Position numbers and translations under genes: made by a program. From Flavobacterium aerium (GTDB taxonomy: Bacteria > Bacteroidota > Bacteroidia > Flavobacteriales > Flavobacteriaceae): a stretch of 64,000 bases of DNA. The notes beneath the pieces were generated by a model. That model did not search any database. It saw only the letters and a list, made by a program, of their open reading frames with translations, and had not been told where the DNA came from. The stretch is from the NCBI RefSeq assembly GCF_030766725.1, contig NZ_JARQWR010000007.1, forward strand, positions 208,664 through 272,663. The letters run 5' to 3'. This document shows, piece after piece, positions 26,042 through 35,746 of the stretch; position 1 is the stretch's first letter, and each line of letters opens with the position of its first letter.

Positions 26042-26389
26042 ATGAAAAAGGCTTTTCAAAATATGAAACAGAAATATCCATGGTTCAAATACCTCAGTAA
26101 TAGGTATGTCCTGGTATTACTGTTCTTCGGGGCTTGGATTCTTTTTTTAGACAATTATTCTTATCTGCAACATCGAGTTTTAGATCATGAGATTGATGAA
26201 CTTGAAACGAATAAAAAATACTACCAAGACGAAATAAAAAAGGATCAGGAGAATATCAAACTTCTAAAAAATCCTGACCAAATAGAAAAATTCGCTCGCG
26301 AAAAGTACTATATGAAGCGCGATAGCGAAGACATTTACATTATCGAATTTGAGGAAGATCTTCCAAAAGAAGATTCCAAAGCAATTTAA
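26042..26389 (+). CDS. septum formation initiator (DivIC/FtsB-like)
   Basis: The 115-residue protein has a short basic cytoplasmic end, one membrane span (about 23-41) and a periplasmic coiled coil ('HEIDELETNKKYYQDEIKKD') followed by 'KNPDQIEKFAREKYYMKRDSEDIYII', the typical end of the DivIC/FtsB family. It would act in the divisome with FtsL and FtsQ/DivIB. It lies 31 bases after udk and 10 bases before mutA. Confidence 0.9.
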   Translation: MKKAFQNMKQKYPWFKYLSNRYVLVLLFFGAWILFLDNYSYLQHRVLDHEIDELETNKKYYQDEIKKDQENIKLLKNPDQIEKFAREKYYMKRDSEDIYIIEFEEDLPKEDSKAI

Positions 26390-26399
26390 GCAAGCAAAC

Positions 26400-27764
26400 A
26401 TGAACAATCGATTATTTGACGAGTTTGAAGCGGTTACTTCGAAACAATGGAAACAACAAATCCAATTCGATCTTAAAGGAGCTGATTACAACGAAACTTT
26501 AGTATGGAACAGTCCAGAGGATATAAAGGTCAGACCTTTCTACCATGCCGATGAAGATATTCAAGCCGTTTCTGTCAACACCAGAGCTTCCGAATTTAAA
26601 ATTTGTCAAAACATCTTTGTCCATGATCTTGAGAAAGCAGCCTATCGTGCACAGGAAAGTATTAAACGTGGTGCTACAAGCATTCGTTTTACAATTCAGG
26701 ATGACAAAACTGATGTAAAAAAATTAGTAGAAAATCTTCCGTTAGACACGATTACCACTTACTTCAATCTGAATTTCCTATCACTTGATTTTGTTAAAAA
26801 AATTGATCAGATTGCTATGGATCGCAATGCTGCTTTGTATTGTAACATTGACCCAATTGGACAATTAGCCAAAGATGGAAACTGGTTCCATAATCTTGAA
26901 AAAGATTTTGAAACACTCAATGCTATAGTGAGTCAGACCAAAAAAGCAAATATCATTAGTATAGACAGTGCCTTGTATCAAAATGCAGGTGCTTCTATTG
27001 CACAACAAATAGCCTATAGTTTAGCCCATGCAAACGAATATTTTAATCGCCTTGAAAACCCAACAAAACCTTTTGTTTTTCAAGTTGCTGTAGGTACAAA
27101 CTATTTCTTTGAGATTGCAAAACTGAAAGCGCTTCGATTATTATACAATTTAGTAGCTACCGAATACAAGTATCCTACCGATTGTCACATTACCGCTAAG
27201 CCGACTAAAAGAAACAAAACAATTTACGATTACAACGTGAATATGTTACGTACTACTACTGAATGTATGAGTGCTGTTCTGGGTGGTGCAGATGCAATTA
27301 CGAACATGCCGTATGATGCTTTATATCATAAAGACAATGAGTTTGGCGATCGAATTGCTCGAAATCAACTTTTAGTTTTAAAATACGAAAGTTATTTTGA
27401 TAAAGTCAACAACCCAACCGACGGGGCGTATTACATTGAAAGTTTAACGCAACAATTAGCTGAAAAAGCCTTACTTATTTTCAAGGATATTGAAGCAACT
27501 GGCGGGTTTTTAAAACAACTGAAAGACGGAACAATTCAGCGTAAAATTCAGGAAAGTGCCGACAAAGAACAAGCACTTTTCGATCAAGGAAAAGAAATTT
27601 TATTAGGGACAAACAAATACCCCAATAAAGAAGATCGTATGAAACACGATTTGGAATTATTTCCTTTTGTAAAAATAAAACCACGAAAAACGTTAATCAC
27701 ACCTATTATTGAAAAACGTTTAGCAGAAAAAATAGAACAAGAACGATTGGAGACCGAAAAATAA
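26400..27764 (+). CDS. mutA: methylmalonyl-CoA mutase, small (beta) subunit
   Basis: The 454-residue protein is the non-catalytic partner of the B12-dependent mutase: it keeps the TIM-barrel pattern ('[21 protein letters not shown]', '[22 protein letters not shown]', '[20 protein letters not shown]') but lacks a C-terminal cobalamin domain. I use the ATG at 26400 rather than a TTG at 26349 inside the previous gene. It forms a heterodimer with the product of the next gene, six bases downstream, to interconvert succinyl-CoA and methylmalonyl-CoA. Confidence 0.92.
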   Translation: MNNRLFDEFEAVTSKQWKQQIQFDLKGADYNETLVWNSPEDIKVRPFYHADEDIQAVSVNTRASEFKICQNIFVHDLEKAAYRAQESIKRGATSIRFTIQDDKTDVKKLVENLPLDTITTYFNLNFLSLDFVKKIDQIAMDRNAALYCNIDPIGQLAKDGNWFHNLEKDFETLNAIVSQTKKANIISIDSALYQNAGASIAQQIAYSLAHANEYFNRLENPTKPFVFQVAVGTNYFFEIAKLKALRLLYNLVATEYKYPTDCHITAKPTKRNKTIYDYNVNMLRTTTECMSAVLGGADAITNMPYDALYHKDNEFGDRIARNQLLVLKYESYFDKVNNPTDGAYYIESLTQQLAEKALLIFKDIEATGGFLKQLKDGTIQRKIQESADKEQALFDQGKEILLGTNKYPNKEDRMKHDLELFPFVKIKPRKTLITPIIEKRLAEKIEQERLETEK

Positions 27765-27769
27765 TCACA

Positions 27770-29905
27770 ATGGCTAGAAAAAATCTTCAACATCTCAGTC
27801 TTACAGATGCAGTACAAGCTACTGAATCTACCAAAGAGCAAACCAAGTTCCTGACCGCAGAAAGAATCGAACTTAAATCAAATTACACTAAAGAGGAAAT
27901 TGCTGATTTAGAACATTTGAATTTCGGAGCAGGATTTGCTCCAAATTTACGTGGTCCTTACAGCACCATGTATGTACGTCGTCCTTGGACTGTACGTCAA
28001 TATGCTGGTTTTTCTACAGCAGAAGAAAGTAATGCTTTTTACAGAAGGAATCTTGCCGCAGGTCAAAAAGGACTTTCTATTGCTTTTGATTTACCCACAC
28101 ATCGTGGTTATGACAGTGATCATGAGCGCGTGGTAGGTGACGTAGGAAAAGCAGGAGTTGCTATTGACAGTGTTGAGGATATGAAAGTATTGTTTGACCA
28201 AATTCCTCTGGATGAAATGTCAGTTTCAATGACCATGAACGGTGCTGTTTTACCAATTATGGCTTTTTATATAGTGGCAGCAGAAGAACAAGGTGTCGAA
28301 CCTAAGTTACTTTCTGGAACCATCCAAAATGATATTTTAAAGGAGTTCATGGTCCGTAATACATATATTTACCCACCTACTCCATCCATGAAAATTATCG
28401 CTGATATTTTTGAATTTACAAGCCGAAAAATGCCAAAATTCAACTCAATCAGTATTTCAGGTTACCACATGCAGGAAGCAGGTGCCACAGCCGATATCGA
28501 ATTAGCTTACACGCTTGCAGATGGACTAGAATACATCCGGACTGGTCTTGCTGCCGGTATGGAAATTGACGAATTTGCACCTCGACTATCCTTCTTTTGG
28601 GCCATTGGAATGAATCATTTCATGGAAATTGCCAAAATGAGAGCGGGTCGTATGCTTTGGGCTAAATTATTAAAACAATTTAATCCTAAAGATGAAAAAT
28701 CATTGGCTTTGCGTACACATTGTCAAACGAGTGGATGGAGTTTAACCGAACAAGATCCTTTTAACAATGTAGCCCGTACTTGTATTGAAGCTTCAGCAGC
28801 AGCTTTTGGTGGCACACAGTCATTACACACCAATGCTTTAGATGAAGCCATTGCCTTACCCACCGATTTCTCTGCTCGAATTGCCCGTAATACTCAAATC
28901 TTCTTACAAGAAGAAACAAAAATTACTAAAACAGTAGACCCATGGGCAGGAAGTTATTATGTAGAAAGCCTAACCAATGAAATTGCTCAAAAAGCATGGG
29001 AGCTTATTGAAGAAGTAGAAGAACTAGGCGGTATGACTAAGGCTATCGAAGCAGGAATACCAAAACTAAGAATTGAAGAAGCTGCTGCGCGCAAACAAGC
29101 TCGTATTGACAGTGGACAAGATATTATAGTAGGTGTTAATCAATACCGACTAGAAAAAGAGGATCCTTTACATATTTTGGAAGTAGACAACCAAACGGTA
29201 CGTAAACAACAACTCGCACAATTAGATTCTATTAAAGCCACGCGTGATCAAGCAAAAGTAAACGAAGCTTTAGAAAAATTAACAGAATCTGCGCGCTCAG
29301 GAGAAGGAAATTTACTAGCTTTAGCTATTGATGCGGCTCGTTACAGAGCTACATTAGGTGAAATTAGTGATGCTTTAGAAACTGTTTTCGGCCGTTATAA
29401 AGCACAAATTAAATCCTTTAGCGGCGTGTATAGTAAAGAAATAAAAAACGACGAAAATTTTGAAAAAGCAAAACAGCTTGCAGATCAATTCGCCTTACTA
29501 GAAGGTCGTCGTCCTAGAATCATGATTGCCAAAATGGGACAAGATGGTCATGACCGCGGCGCAAAAGTAGTAGCAACAGGTTATGCTGATGTTGGTTTTG
29601 ATGTGGACATAGGCCCGTTATTTCAAACACCTGCCGAAGCTGCAAAACAAGCCGTAGAAAATGACGTACACATCTTAGGTGTCTCTTCCCTAGCTGCTGG
29701 ACACAAAACATTGGTTCCTCAAGTCATTGAAGAACTAAAAAAATATGGACGTGAGGATATTATGGTAATTGTAGGCGGTGTTATTCCTGCACAGGATTAT
29801 CAATATTTATTTGATTCTGGTGCTGTTGCTGTCTTTGGACCTGGAACTAAAATCAGTGAAGCTGCCATTAAAATATTAGACATATTAATCGATAGTTTTG
29901 AATAA
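27770..29905 (+). CDS. mutB: methylmalonyl-CoA mutase, large (alpha) subunit
   Basis: The 711-residue catalytic subunit has an acyl-CoA-binding TIM barrel (about 60-540; '[20 protein letters not shown]', '[10 protein letters not shown]', '[19 protein letters not shown]') and a C-terminal cobalamin domain (about 580-711). The Co-ligand motif DxHxxG is 'DGHDRG' with His594, followed by 'GVSSLAAGH' and 'VGGVIP'. It catalyses the adenosylcobalamin-dependent rearrangement between (R)-methylmalonyl-CoA and succinyl-CoA. Length is standard. Its stop codon lies within a 34-base palindrome that may terminate the transcript. Confidence 0.96.
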   Translation: MARKNLQHLSLTDAVQATESTKEQTKFLTAERIELKSNYTKEEIADLEHLNFGAGFAPNLRGPYSTMYVRRPWTVRQYAGFSTAEESNAFYRRNLAAGQKGLSIAFDLPTHRGYDSDHERVVGDVGKAGVAIDSVEDMKVLFDQIPLDEMSVSMTMNGAVLPIMAFYIVAAEEQGVEPKLLSGTIQNDILKEFMVRNTYIYPPTPSMKIIADIFEFTSRKMPKFNSISISGYHMQEAGATADIELAYTLADGLEYIRTGLAAGMEIDEFAPRLSFFWAIGMNHFMEIAKMRAGRMLWAKLLKQFNPKDEKSLALRTHCQTSGWSLTEQDPFNNVARTCIEASAAAFGGTQSLHTNALDEAIALPTDFSARIARNTQIFLQEETKITKTVDPWAGSYYVESLTNEIAQKAWELIEEVEELGGMTKAIEAGIPKLRIEEAAARKQARIDSGQDIIVGVNQYRLEKEDPLHILEVDNQTVRKQQLAQLDSIKATRDQAKVNEALEKLTESARSGEGNLLALAIDAARYRATLGEISDALETVFGRYKAQIKSFSGVYSKEIKNDENFEKAKQLADQFALLEGRRPRIMIAKMGQDGHDRGAKVVATGYADVGFDVDIGPLFQTPAEAAKQAVENDVHILGVSSLAAGHKTLVPQVIEELKKYGREDIMVIVGGVIPAQDYQYLFDSGAVAVFGPGTKISEAAIKILDILIDSFE

Positions 29906-29934
29906 AAATAATATGCATGCATATTATTTTTATT
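29901..29934. terminator. 34-base perfect palindrome, likely terminator
   Basis: The arms 29901-29917 and 29918-29934 are exact reverse complements (17 bases each, centre ATGCATGCAT, outer part AATAAAAATA). The mutB stop codon is in the left arm, and the right arm is T-rich, so a folded transcript would resemble an intrinsic terminator; no spacer or GC-rich core is present. It could also be a symmetric protein site. Confidence 0.5.
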
Positions 29935-29962
29935 ATCTTTACGTAAATCAAATACCTATTTT

Positions 29963-30844
29963 ATGAGCTATACAGATAAAATGCTTCGAGATGACGCTTT
30001 ACAAGGCAAAGTAATTGTTGTTACTGGCGGAGGAAGCGGACTTGGAAAGTCCATGACAAAATATTTTCTTCAACTGGGTGCTCATGTAGCCATAACTTCC
30101 CGTGATTTGGACAAGTTAAAAACTACAGCACAAGAACTGGAAGCAGAAACAGGTGGAAAAGTATTACCTGTACAATGCGATGTTCGTCATTATGAAGAAG
30201 TAGAAAGCATGTTACAAAGTGTTTTGGCTACTTTTGGAAAAGTAGACGTACTATTGAATAATGCTGCTGGAAACTTCATTTCTCCAACAGAACGTTTATC
30301 TGCCAATGCTTTTGATACTGTAATTGATATCGTTTTGAAAGGATCAAAAAACTGTACTCTTGCCTTTGGTAAGCACTGGATTGATACAAAACAAAAACAA
30401 TCTACTATATTAAATATCGTTACCACTTATGCATGGACAGGATCTGCTTACGTAGTTCCATCTGCCACTGCAAAAGCTGGCGTATTAGCCATGACACGCA
30501 GTTTAGCGGTAGAATGGGCAAAATACGGAATTCGTTCTAACGCTATTGCACCAGGACCATTCCCTACAAAAGGAGCATGGGATCGATTACTACCAGGTGA
30601 CTTAAAAGAAAAATTTGATTTAGCACAAAAAGTACCTTTAAAAAGAGTTGGAGATCATCAGGAATTAGCCAATTTAGCGGCCTATTTAGTATCTGATTTT
30701 TCAGCCTATGTAAATGGTGAAGTTATCACAATTGATGGTGGTGAATGGTTAAAAGGAGCTGGTCAATTTAATTTACTAGAAGCAATTCCAGAAGAACTTT
30801 GGGATCAACTAGAAGCTATGATTAAAGCTAAAAAAAATAAATAA
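29963..30844 (+). CDS. SDR, 2,4-dienoyl-CoA reductase-like
   Basis: The 293-residue protein has the SDR cofactor motif 'TGGGSGLG' (21-28) and 'NNAA' (99-102). It does not have a plain YxxxK; instead Tyr156, Ser167 and Lys171 are spaced 11 and 4 apart in 'YAWTGSAYVVPSATAK', the same spacing as the Tyr/Ser/Lys triad of mitochondrial 2,4-dienoyl-CoA reductase (DECR). 'AIAPGPFPTKGAWDRL' and 'NGEVITIDGGEWL' also match that family. It probably reduces dienoyl-CoA with NADPH in unsaturated fatty acid oxidation. Its position after mutAB fits acyl-CoA metabolism. Confidence 0.85.
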   Translation: MSYTDKMLRDDALQGKVIVVTGGGSGLGKSMTKYFLQLGAHVAITSRDLDKLKTTAQELEAETGGKVLPVQCDVRHYEEVESMLQSVLATFGKVDVLLNNAAGNFISPTERLSANAFDTVIDIVLKGSKNCTLAFGKHWIDTKQKQSTILNIVTTYAWTGSAYVVPSATAKAGVLAMTRSLAVEWAKYGIRSNAIAPGPFPTKGAWDRLLPGDLKEKFDLAQKVPLKRVGDHQELANLAAYLVSDFSAYVNGEVITIDGGEWLKGAGQFNLLEAIPEELWDQLEAMIKAKKNK

Positions 30845-30945
30845 TATCATATCTGCCTGGGTACTTACCCGCTAGCACACTAAAAGATAAACCACTAAAA
30901 ATGTACCACATACATAATTAGAATATCATATTATACATAAAATAT

Positions 30946-30971
30946 AAAAAGAGTACTTCGGTGCTCTTTTT
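30946..30971 (+). terminator. terminator after dienoyl-CoA-reductase-like gene
   Basis: An 11-base stem (AAAAAGAGTAC with GTGCTCTTTTT, one G-T pair) with a TTCG tetraloop, followed by T-rich sequence, about 100 bases beyond the stop codon and 80 bases ahead of parA. Confidence 0.85.
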
Positions 30972-31051
30972 CATTTAACAATTGTTAACAAATTAGATTT
31001 TCTAAACCCATAAATAATTGTATTTTTACAGTTCAAAATTTTTAAAATTAA

Positions 31052-31819
31052 ATGGGTAAAATCATCGCTATTGCCAATCAAAAAGGTGGGGTTGGTAAAA
31101 CAACAACTTCTGTTAACCTAGCTGCATCCTTAGGTGTGCTAGAAAAAAAAGTATTACTTATTGACGCAGACCCACAAGCCAACGCCAGTTCTGGCTTAGG
31201 TATTGATATCGAAAATATCGAAATAGGTACTTATCAAGTATTAGAACACAGCCACACTCCAGAGGAGGCTGTGATGAAATGCTCGGCACCTAATGTTGAT
31301 GTAATCCCTGCCCATATTGACTTGGTGGCCATCGAAATCGAATTGGTCGACAAGGAAAATCGTGAATACATGCTAAAACAAGCATTAGAAAACATTAGAG
31401 ATCAATACGATTATATTCTGATTGACTGTGCTCCTTCATTGGGTCTTTTAACTTTAAATGCATTAACCGCTGCAGACTCTGTAGTCATTCCAATCCAATG
31501 TGAATATTTTGCTTTGGAAGGTTTAGGTAAATTGTTAAATACAATTAAGAGCGTACAAAAAATACACAATCCAGCGTTAGATATTGAAGGTTTACTATTA
31601 ACGATGTACGATTCAAGACTTCGTTTGTCCAATCAAGTTGTTGAAGAAGTTCAAAAACACTTCAATGATATGGTATTTGATACTGTAATCCAACGTAACG
31701 TAAAATTAAGTGAAGCACCTAGTTTTGGCGAAAGCATTATCAACTATGATGCAACAAGTAAAGGTGCTACTAATTATTTGCACCTTGCAGAAGAAATAAT
31801 AAAGAAAAACAGCAAATAG
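31052..31819 (+). CDS. parA: chromosome partitioning ATPase ParA/Soj
   Basis: The 255-residue protein has the deviant Walker A motif 'KGGVGKTTT' (11-19), 'LLIDADPQANASSG' (switch I region) and 'YILIDCAPSLGLLT' (Walker B). It is a ParA/Soj ATPase that, with ParB, segregates the chromosome. parB begins four bases after its stop. I found no obvious parS palindrome in this window. Confidence 0.95.
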   Translation: MGKIIAIANQKGGVGKTTTSVNLAASLGVLEKKVLLIDADPQANASSGLGIDIENIEIGTYQVLEHSHTPEEAVMKCSAPNVDVIPAHIDLVAIEIELVDKENREYMLKQALENIRDQYDYILIDCAPSLGLLTLNALTAADSVVIPIQCEYFALEGLGKLLNTIKSVQKIHNPALDIEGLLLTMYDSRLRLSNQVVEEVQKHFNDMVFDTVIQRNVKLSEAPSFGESIINYDATSKGATNYLHLAEEIIKKNSK

Positions 31820-31823
31820 ATTT

Positions 31824-32729
31824 ATGGCCAAAGCAATTAAAAAACAAGCATTAGGAAGAGGATTGTCTGCATTATTAAAAGACCCTGAAAATGATATTCA
31901 GTCGGTTAATGATAAAAATGCGGATAAAGTCGTTGGGAATATTGTTGAGCTTGAAATTGATGCTATTGAAATAAACCCGTATCAACCGAGAACTAATTTC
32001 AATGAAGAATCGCTTCAGGAATTAGCTACTTCGATTAAAGAATTAGGTGTTATTCAACCGATTACGGTTCGAAAATTAGATTTTAATAAATACCAGTTAA
32101 TCTCTGGGGAACGAAGATTTAGAGCTTCTAAATTAGTTGGATTAACAACTGTTCCTGCATATATTCGTATTGCAAACGATCAAGAATCTCTTGAAATGGC
32201 TTTGGTAGAAAATATCCAAAGACAAGATTTAGATCCTATTGAAATTGCATTATCGTACCAACGTTTAATTGATGAAATTCAATTGACACAAGAGCAAATG
32301 AGTGACCGTGTTGGTAAAAAACGCTCTACTATTGCGAACTATTTACGTCTGCTAAAACTTGATCCAATCATCCAAACAGGGATTCGTGACGGTTTTATTA
32401 CAATGGGACATGGCCGTGCAATTATCAATATTGAAGACCAAGATGTTCAGACTGACATCTATCAAAAAATTGTAAGCCAGAATCTTTCCGTAAGAGAAAC
32501 AGAAAGTTTAGTTAAAAATTATCAGGAGAGTTTAAAGCCAAAAGCTGCAAACAAAGCAAAAACAAGTGGTTTTGCTGTTTCTGAAGAAGAAACTAAATCT
32601 TTTGTCAATTATTTTGGTTCAAAAGTTGATGTAAAAGTAGCCAACAATGGAAAAGGAAAAATTACAATCCCTTTTCATTCCGTTGAAGATTTCAATCGTA
32701 TTTTAAAATTAATTAAGCATAGTGAATAA
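31824..32729 (+). CDS. parB: chromosome partitioning protein ParB/Spo0J
   Basis: The 301-residue protein shows the ParB/Spo0J layout: an N-terminal ParA-interaction peptide ('KKQALGRGLSALL'), the CTP-binding domain with 'NPYQPRTNF' and 'SGERRFRASKL' ('ENIQRQDLDPIE' following), the HTH ('LTQEQMSDRVGKKRSTIANYLRLLKL') and a C-terminal dimerisation part. It binds parS and loads onto DNA as a CTP-dependent clamp. It is coupled to parA (4-base gap) and overlaps the next gene by 8 bases. Confidence 0.95.
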   Translation: MAKAIKKQALGRGLSALLKDPENDIQSVNDKNADKVVGNIVELEIDAIEINPYQPRTNFNEESLQELATSIKELGVIQPITVRKLDFNKYQLISGERRFRASKLVGLTTVPAYIRIANDQESLEMALVENIQRQDLDPIEIALSYQRLIDEIQLTQEQMSDRVGKKRSTIANYLRLLKLDPIIQTGIRDGFITMGHGRAIINIEDQDVQTDIYQKIVSQNLSVRETESLVKNYQESLKPKAANKAKTSGFAVSEEETKSFVNYFGSKVDVKVANNGKGKITIPFHSVEDFNRILKLIKHSE

Positions 32730-33282
32730 AGCTGTCTCCATTCTTATCATCTGTTTCTTTTTAGGAAACGGATCGCTTTTCGCTCAAGAAGAATTGGGAG
32801 ATGTTTTAATTGCTAATGATACCATTCCAAGTGTTGTTATAGATCCACTTACACCTGCTAAGGCCTCGTTTTACTCGGCTGTCTTACCTGGTTTAGGTCA
32901 GATTTATAATAAACAATATTGGAAAGTTCCTATTGTATACATTGGAATTGGTGCAGGAATTTACTTTTATTCTACTAATAATCAGGAGTACAATCGTTAC
33001 CGCGATGCTTACAAGCGTCGTCTTGCTGGTTTTAGAGATGATGAATTTGCTGCCTTGGATGATGCCCGATTAATTGATGCACAAAAATTCTATCAGCGAA
33101 ATCGTAACTTATCTATCTTAGTAACAGCCGGTTTATACATTCTAAACATTGTAGACGCCAATGTAAGTGCACACTTACGCCAGTTCAATGTAGATGAACG
33201 ATTAACGCTTCGACCTGAAATTTATCAAAACCCTATCGATTACAAACACAACATAGGGCTTACATTAAGTTATAATTTTTAA
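32722..33282 (+). CDS. DUF5683-like membrane protein
   Basis: The 186-residue protein starts at a GTG inside the end of parB (8-base overlap) and has a signal peptide or first span (about 3-21, ending 'SLFAQ'). The family motif 'FYSAVLPGLGQIYNKQYWKVPIVY' is at about 51-74, followed by 'NQEYNRYRDAYKRRL' and a second span near 130-148. It is regularly found between parB and dapB in Flavobacteriia. Function is not known; an envelope role is likely. Confidence 0.85.
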   Translation: MNKAVSILIICFFLGNGSLFAQEELGDVLIANDTIPSVVIDPLTPAKASFYSAVLPGLGQIYNKQYWKVPIVYIGIGAGIYFYSTNNQEYNRYRDAYKRRLAGFRDDEFAALDDARLIDAQKFYQRNRNLSILVTAGLYILNIVDANVSAHLRQFNVDERLTLRPEIYQNPIDYKHNIGLTLSYNF

Positions 33283-33343
33283 TAAAATATATAAGTAGGT
33301 AAAAGTCATCCGCTTCTACACTACTCACTTAAAAAATAATAGT

Positions 33344-34045
33344 ATGAAGATTGCACTTCTAGGATATGGGAAAATGGGAAAAGTGATTGAACGAATTGCT
33401 TTGGAACGTGGACATGAAATTGTTCTGCGTAAAGACAGTGACGATTCCTATGATGGTCTAGAAAAAGCTGATGTAGCAATTGATTTCAGTGTACCTGATG
33501 CCGCGATAAACAACATTACAGCTGCTATTAATGCTGGTGTTCCTATCATTTCTGGAACAACAGGATGGTTAGATCGCTATGATGAAATGGTTAAATTGGC
33601 AGTCGAAAAGAATGGTGCTTTTATTTATGGTTCAAATTTTAGTTTGGGTGTAAATATCTTTTTTCAATTGAATGAATATTTAGCCAAAATGATGGCTCAA
33701 CTGGATCAGTATAAAGTGCGCATGCTTGAAGTACATCACACACAAAAGTTAGATGCACCAAGTGGTACTGCTATTTCTTTAGCCAAAGGTATTATCAATA
33801 ACAGCGAATACACTGATTGGACTTTGGATACAGCGCAAGAAAATCAAATTCACATTGATGCACAACGTATAGATAATGTTCCCGGAACACATAATGTATA
33901 TTATGATTCTGCTGTTGATACTATTGAAATTAACCACGTAGCACACAGTCGTGAAGGATTTGCCTTAGGTGCCGTTGTTGCAGCCGAATGGATCATTGGT
34001 AAAAAAGGAGTTTTCACCATGAAAGATGTACTCAACTTAAAATAA
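33344..34045 (+). CDS. dapB: 4-hydroxy-tetrahydrodipicolinate reductase
   Basis: The 233-residue enzyme has the N-terminal NAD(P)-binding motif 'GYGKMGK' (7-13), 'SGTTGW' (about 70-75) and the catalytic/substrate segment 'EVHHTQKLDAPSGTA' (about 129-143) with the paired histidines, lysine and SGT loop. It reduces 4-hydroxy-tetrahydrodipicolinate in the lysine/diaminopimelate pathway, feeding peptidoglycan synthesis. It is slightly shorter than proteobacterial DapB, as usual for Bacteroidota. It lies 40 bases before lepB. Confidence 0.95.
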   Translation: MKIALLGYGKMGKVIERIALERGHEIVLRKDSDDSYDGLEKADVAIDFSVPDAAINNITAAINAGVPIISGTTGWLDRYDEMVKLAVEKNGAFIYGSNFSLGVNIFFQLNEYLAKMMAQLDQYKVRMLEVHHTQKLDAPSGTAISLAKGIINNSEYTDWTLDTAQENQIHIDAQRIDNVPGTHNVYYDSAVDTIEINHVAHSREGFALGAVVAAEWIIGKKGVFTMKDVLNLK

Positions 34046-34085
34046 AACTAACCTGCCTTGGCAGTACTAATAAAATAAAGAAAAT

Positions 34086-35633
34086 ATGACAACAGCACAA
34101 TGGTTTGTATTCTTTTTGATCGTTCAAGTGATCCACTTTTTAGGAACTTGGAAATTGTATGTAAAAGCAGGTCGAAAGGCATGGGAAGCAATCATTCCTA
34201 TTCATAATGCAATTGTTTTAATGCGTATTATTAACCGTCCAACTTGGTGGGTTATTTTATTGTTTATTCCTATTGTAAATCTGATCATGCTACCCGTTAT
34301 ATGGGTAGAGACATTGAGAAGTTTTGGTAAAAACACCCGAATGGATACAATTCTAGGCGTTGTAACTTTAGGTTTTTACATCTACTACGTGAACTATACT
34401 CAGGATGTAACACACATTAAGGATCGTAGTTTAAAACCAAAAAATCCAGCTTCTGACTTAGTTAGCTCTTTATTTTTTGCAGTTGTTGTAGCTACTATTG
34501 TACATACGTACATTATGCAACCGTTTACGATTCCTACCTCTTCATTGGAAAAAACATTACTTGTAGGTGATTATCTATTTGTAAGCAAATTCCATTATGG
34601 CGCTAGAATTCCTTCTACAGCTGTGGCATTCCCAATGGTACATGATACAATTCCTGTAATCAATACAAAATCATATTTAAACAAGCCCCAATATCCTTAT
34701 TTCAGATTCCCAGGTATTCAAAAAGTAAAGAAAAATGACATTGTTGTTTTCAACTGGCCAGTAGATACAGTCCGTTACTTTAGAGATACTAAAAGTGTTG
34801 GAATCAGAAAGCCTATTGACAAAAAATCAAACTATGTAAAACGTTGTGTAGGTACTCCTGGTGATTCATTGTCAATTAAAGATGGTGATGTTTACATTAA
34901 CGGAACTAAATTAATCCTGTCCAATAGAGCAAAACCTCAAACGTCTTATATTGTAAAAACAGATGGTACTCCATTGAATGGAGCTTACCTTCAAAAAGAA
35001 TTAAAAATTACAGATAACGTAATTAATATTTCTCAAGATAATACTACATTCTTATTCCAGTCTATGACGGAAGATGCAGCAAATCGTCTGAAAAACTTCC
35101 CTAATATACTAAGTGTAGAAAAAAATGTTTCTCGTGATCCTGAAGCAGGTATATTCCCTTATACTAACAAATGGAACGGCGATAACTTTGGCCCTATCTA
35201 TATTCCAGAAGCAGGAAAAACTGTAGCTTTAAATACCGCTACTTTACCTTTCTATAAAATGATTATTCAAGAATATGAAGGAAACGATTTAAAAGTAAAT
35301 GGTAATGAAATCCGCATTAACGGACAGGTTGCTACAACTTACACATTCAAACAGGATTATTACTGGATGATGGGAGATAACCGTCACAACTCAGAAGATA
35401 GTCGTTACTGGGGTTATGTTCCTGCAAATCATATTGTAGGTAAGCCCGTATTCATCTGGTTAAGTTTAGATCAGTATGAAAAAGGATTCAACAAAATCAG
35501 ATGGGATAGAATGTTTACTACCGTAAGTGGTGATGGAGAACCTCAATCGTACTTCAAGCTGTTCTTAATCTTTGTTGCGGGATGGGTAGTTGTTGATTAC
35601 TTCGTAAAAAAGAGAAAAAAAAATAAAGCTTAA
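34086..35633 (+). CDS. lepB: signal peptidase I
   Basis: The 515-residue protein is the long Bacteroidota form of type I signal peptidase. An N-terminal membrane domain with three spans (about 1-100; 'FLGTWKLYVKAGRKAWEAIIP', DUF5684-like) precedes the S26 peptidase. The catalytic Ser is in 'FTIPTSSLEKTLLVGDYLFV' (about 150), the Lys in 'YVKRCVGTPGDSL' (about 255), and box E is 'MGDNRHNSEDSRYWGYV' (about 430). A long insert separates boxes D and E. A final span sits near 480-500. It cleaves signal peptides at the outer face of the inner membrane. Confidence 0.95.
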   Translation: MTTAQWFVFFLIVQVIHFLGTWKLYVKAGRKAWEAIIPIHNAIVLMRIINRPTWWVILLFIPIVNLIMLPVIWVETLRSFGKNTRMDTILGVVTLGFYIYYVNYTQDVTHIKDRSLKPKNPASDLVSSLFFAVVVATIVHTYIMQPFTIPTSSLEKTLLVGDYLFVSKFHYGARIPSTAVAFPMVHDTIPVINTKSYLNKPQYPYFRFPGIQKVKKNDIVVFNWPVDTVRYFRDTKSVGIRKPIDKKSNYVKRCVGTPGDSLSIKDGDVYINGTKLILSNRAKPQTSYIVKTDGTPLNGAYLQKELKITDNVINISQDNTTFLFQSMTEDAANRLKNFPNILSVEKNVSRDPEAGIFPYTNKWNGDNFGPIYIPEAGKTVALNTATLPFYKMIIQEYEGNDLKVNGNEIRINGQVATTYTFKQDYYWMMGDNRHNSEDSRYWGYVPANHIVGKPVFIWLSLDQYEKGFNKIRWDRMFTTVSGDGEPQSYFKLFLIFVAGWVVVDYFVKKRKKNKA

Positions 35634-35688
35634 ATCAATTGACGTTGATTTCTAAATACAAAATAGCCTTGTCATAAAACAGGCCTAA

Positions 35689-35725
35689 AAAAGCTAAGCT
35701 CATTATTATTTTGAGCTTAGCTTTT
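35689..35725 (+). terminator. terminator after lepB
   Basis: A 14-base stem (AAAAGCTAAGCTCA at 35689-35702 with its complement at 35712-35725) around a nine-base AT loop, ending in TTTT. It lies 55 bases past the lepB stop and 20 bases before the WbqC gene, so that gene probably has its own promoter or depends on read-through. Confidence 0.85.
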
Positions 35726-35746
35726 AATTATTAAATTCAATAACGC

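Noticed and set aside
27481..27841. Minus-strand frames opposite mutA/mutB
   Set aside because: They are antisense to genes with strong family matches and show no recognisable domain.
31000..33300. parS sites near parAB
   Set aside because: I looked for a GTTTCACGTGAAAC-like palindrome and found none; parS may lie elsewhere.
34046..34085. CTGCC-TT-GGCAG repeat between dapB and lepB as terminator
   Set aside because: The stem is short and no T-run follows, so a terminator is not supported.
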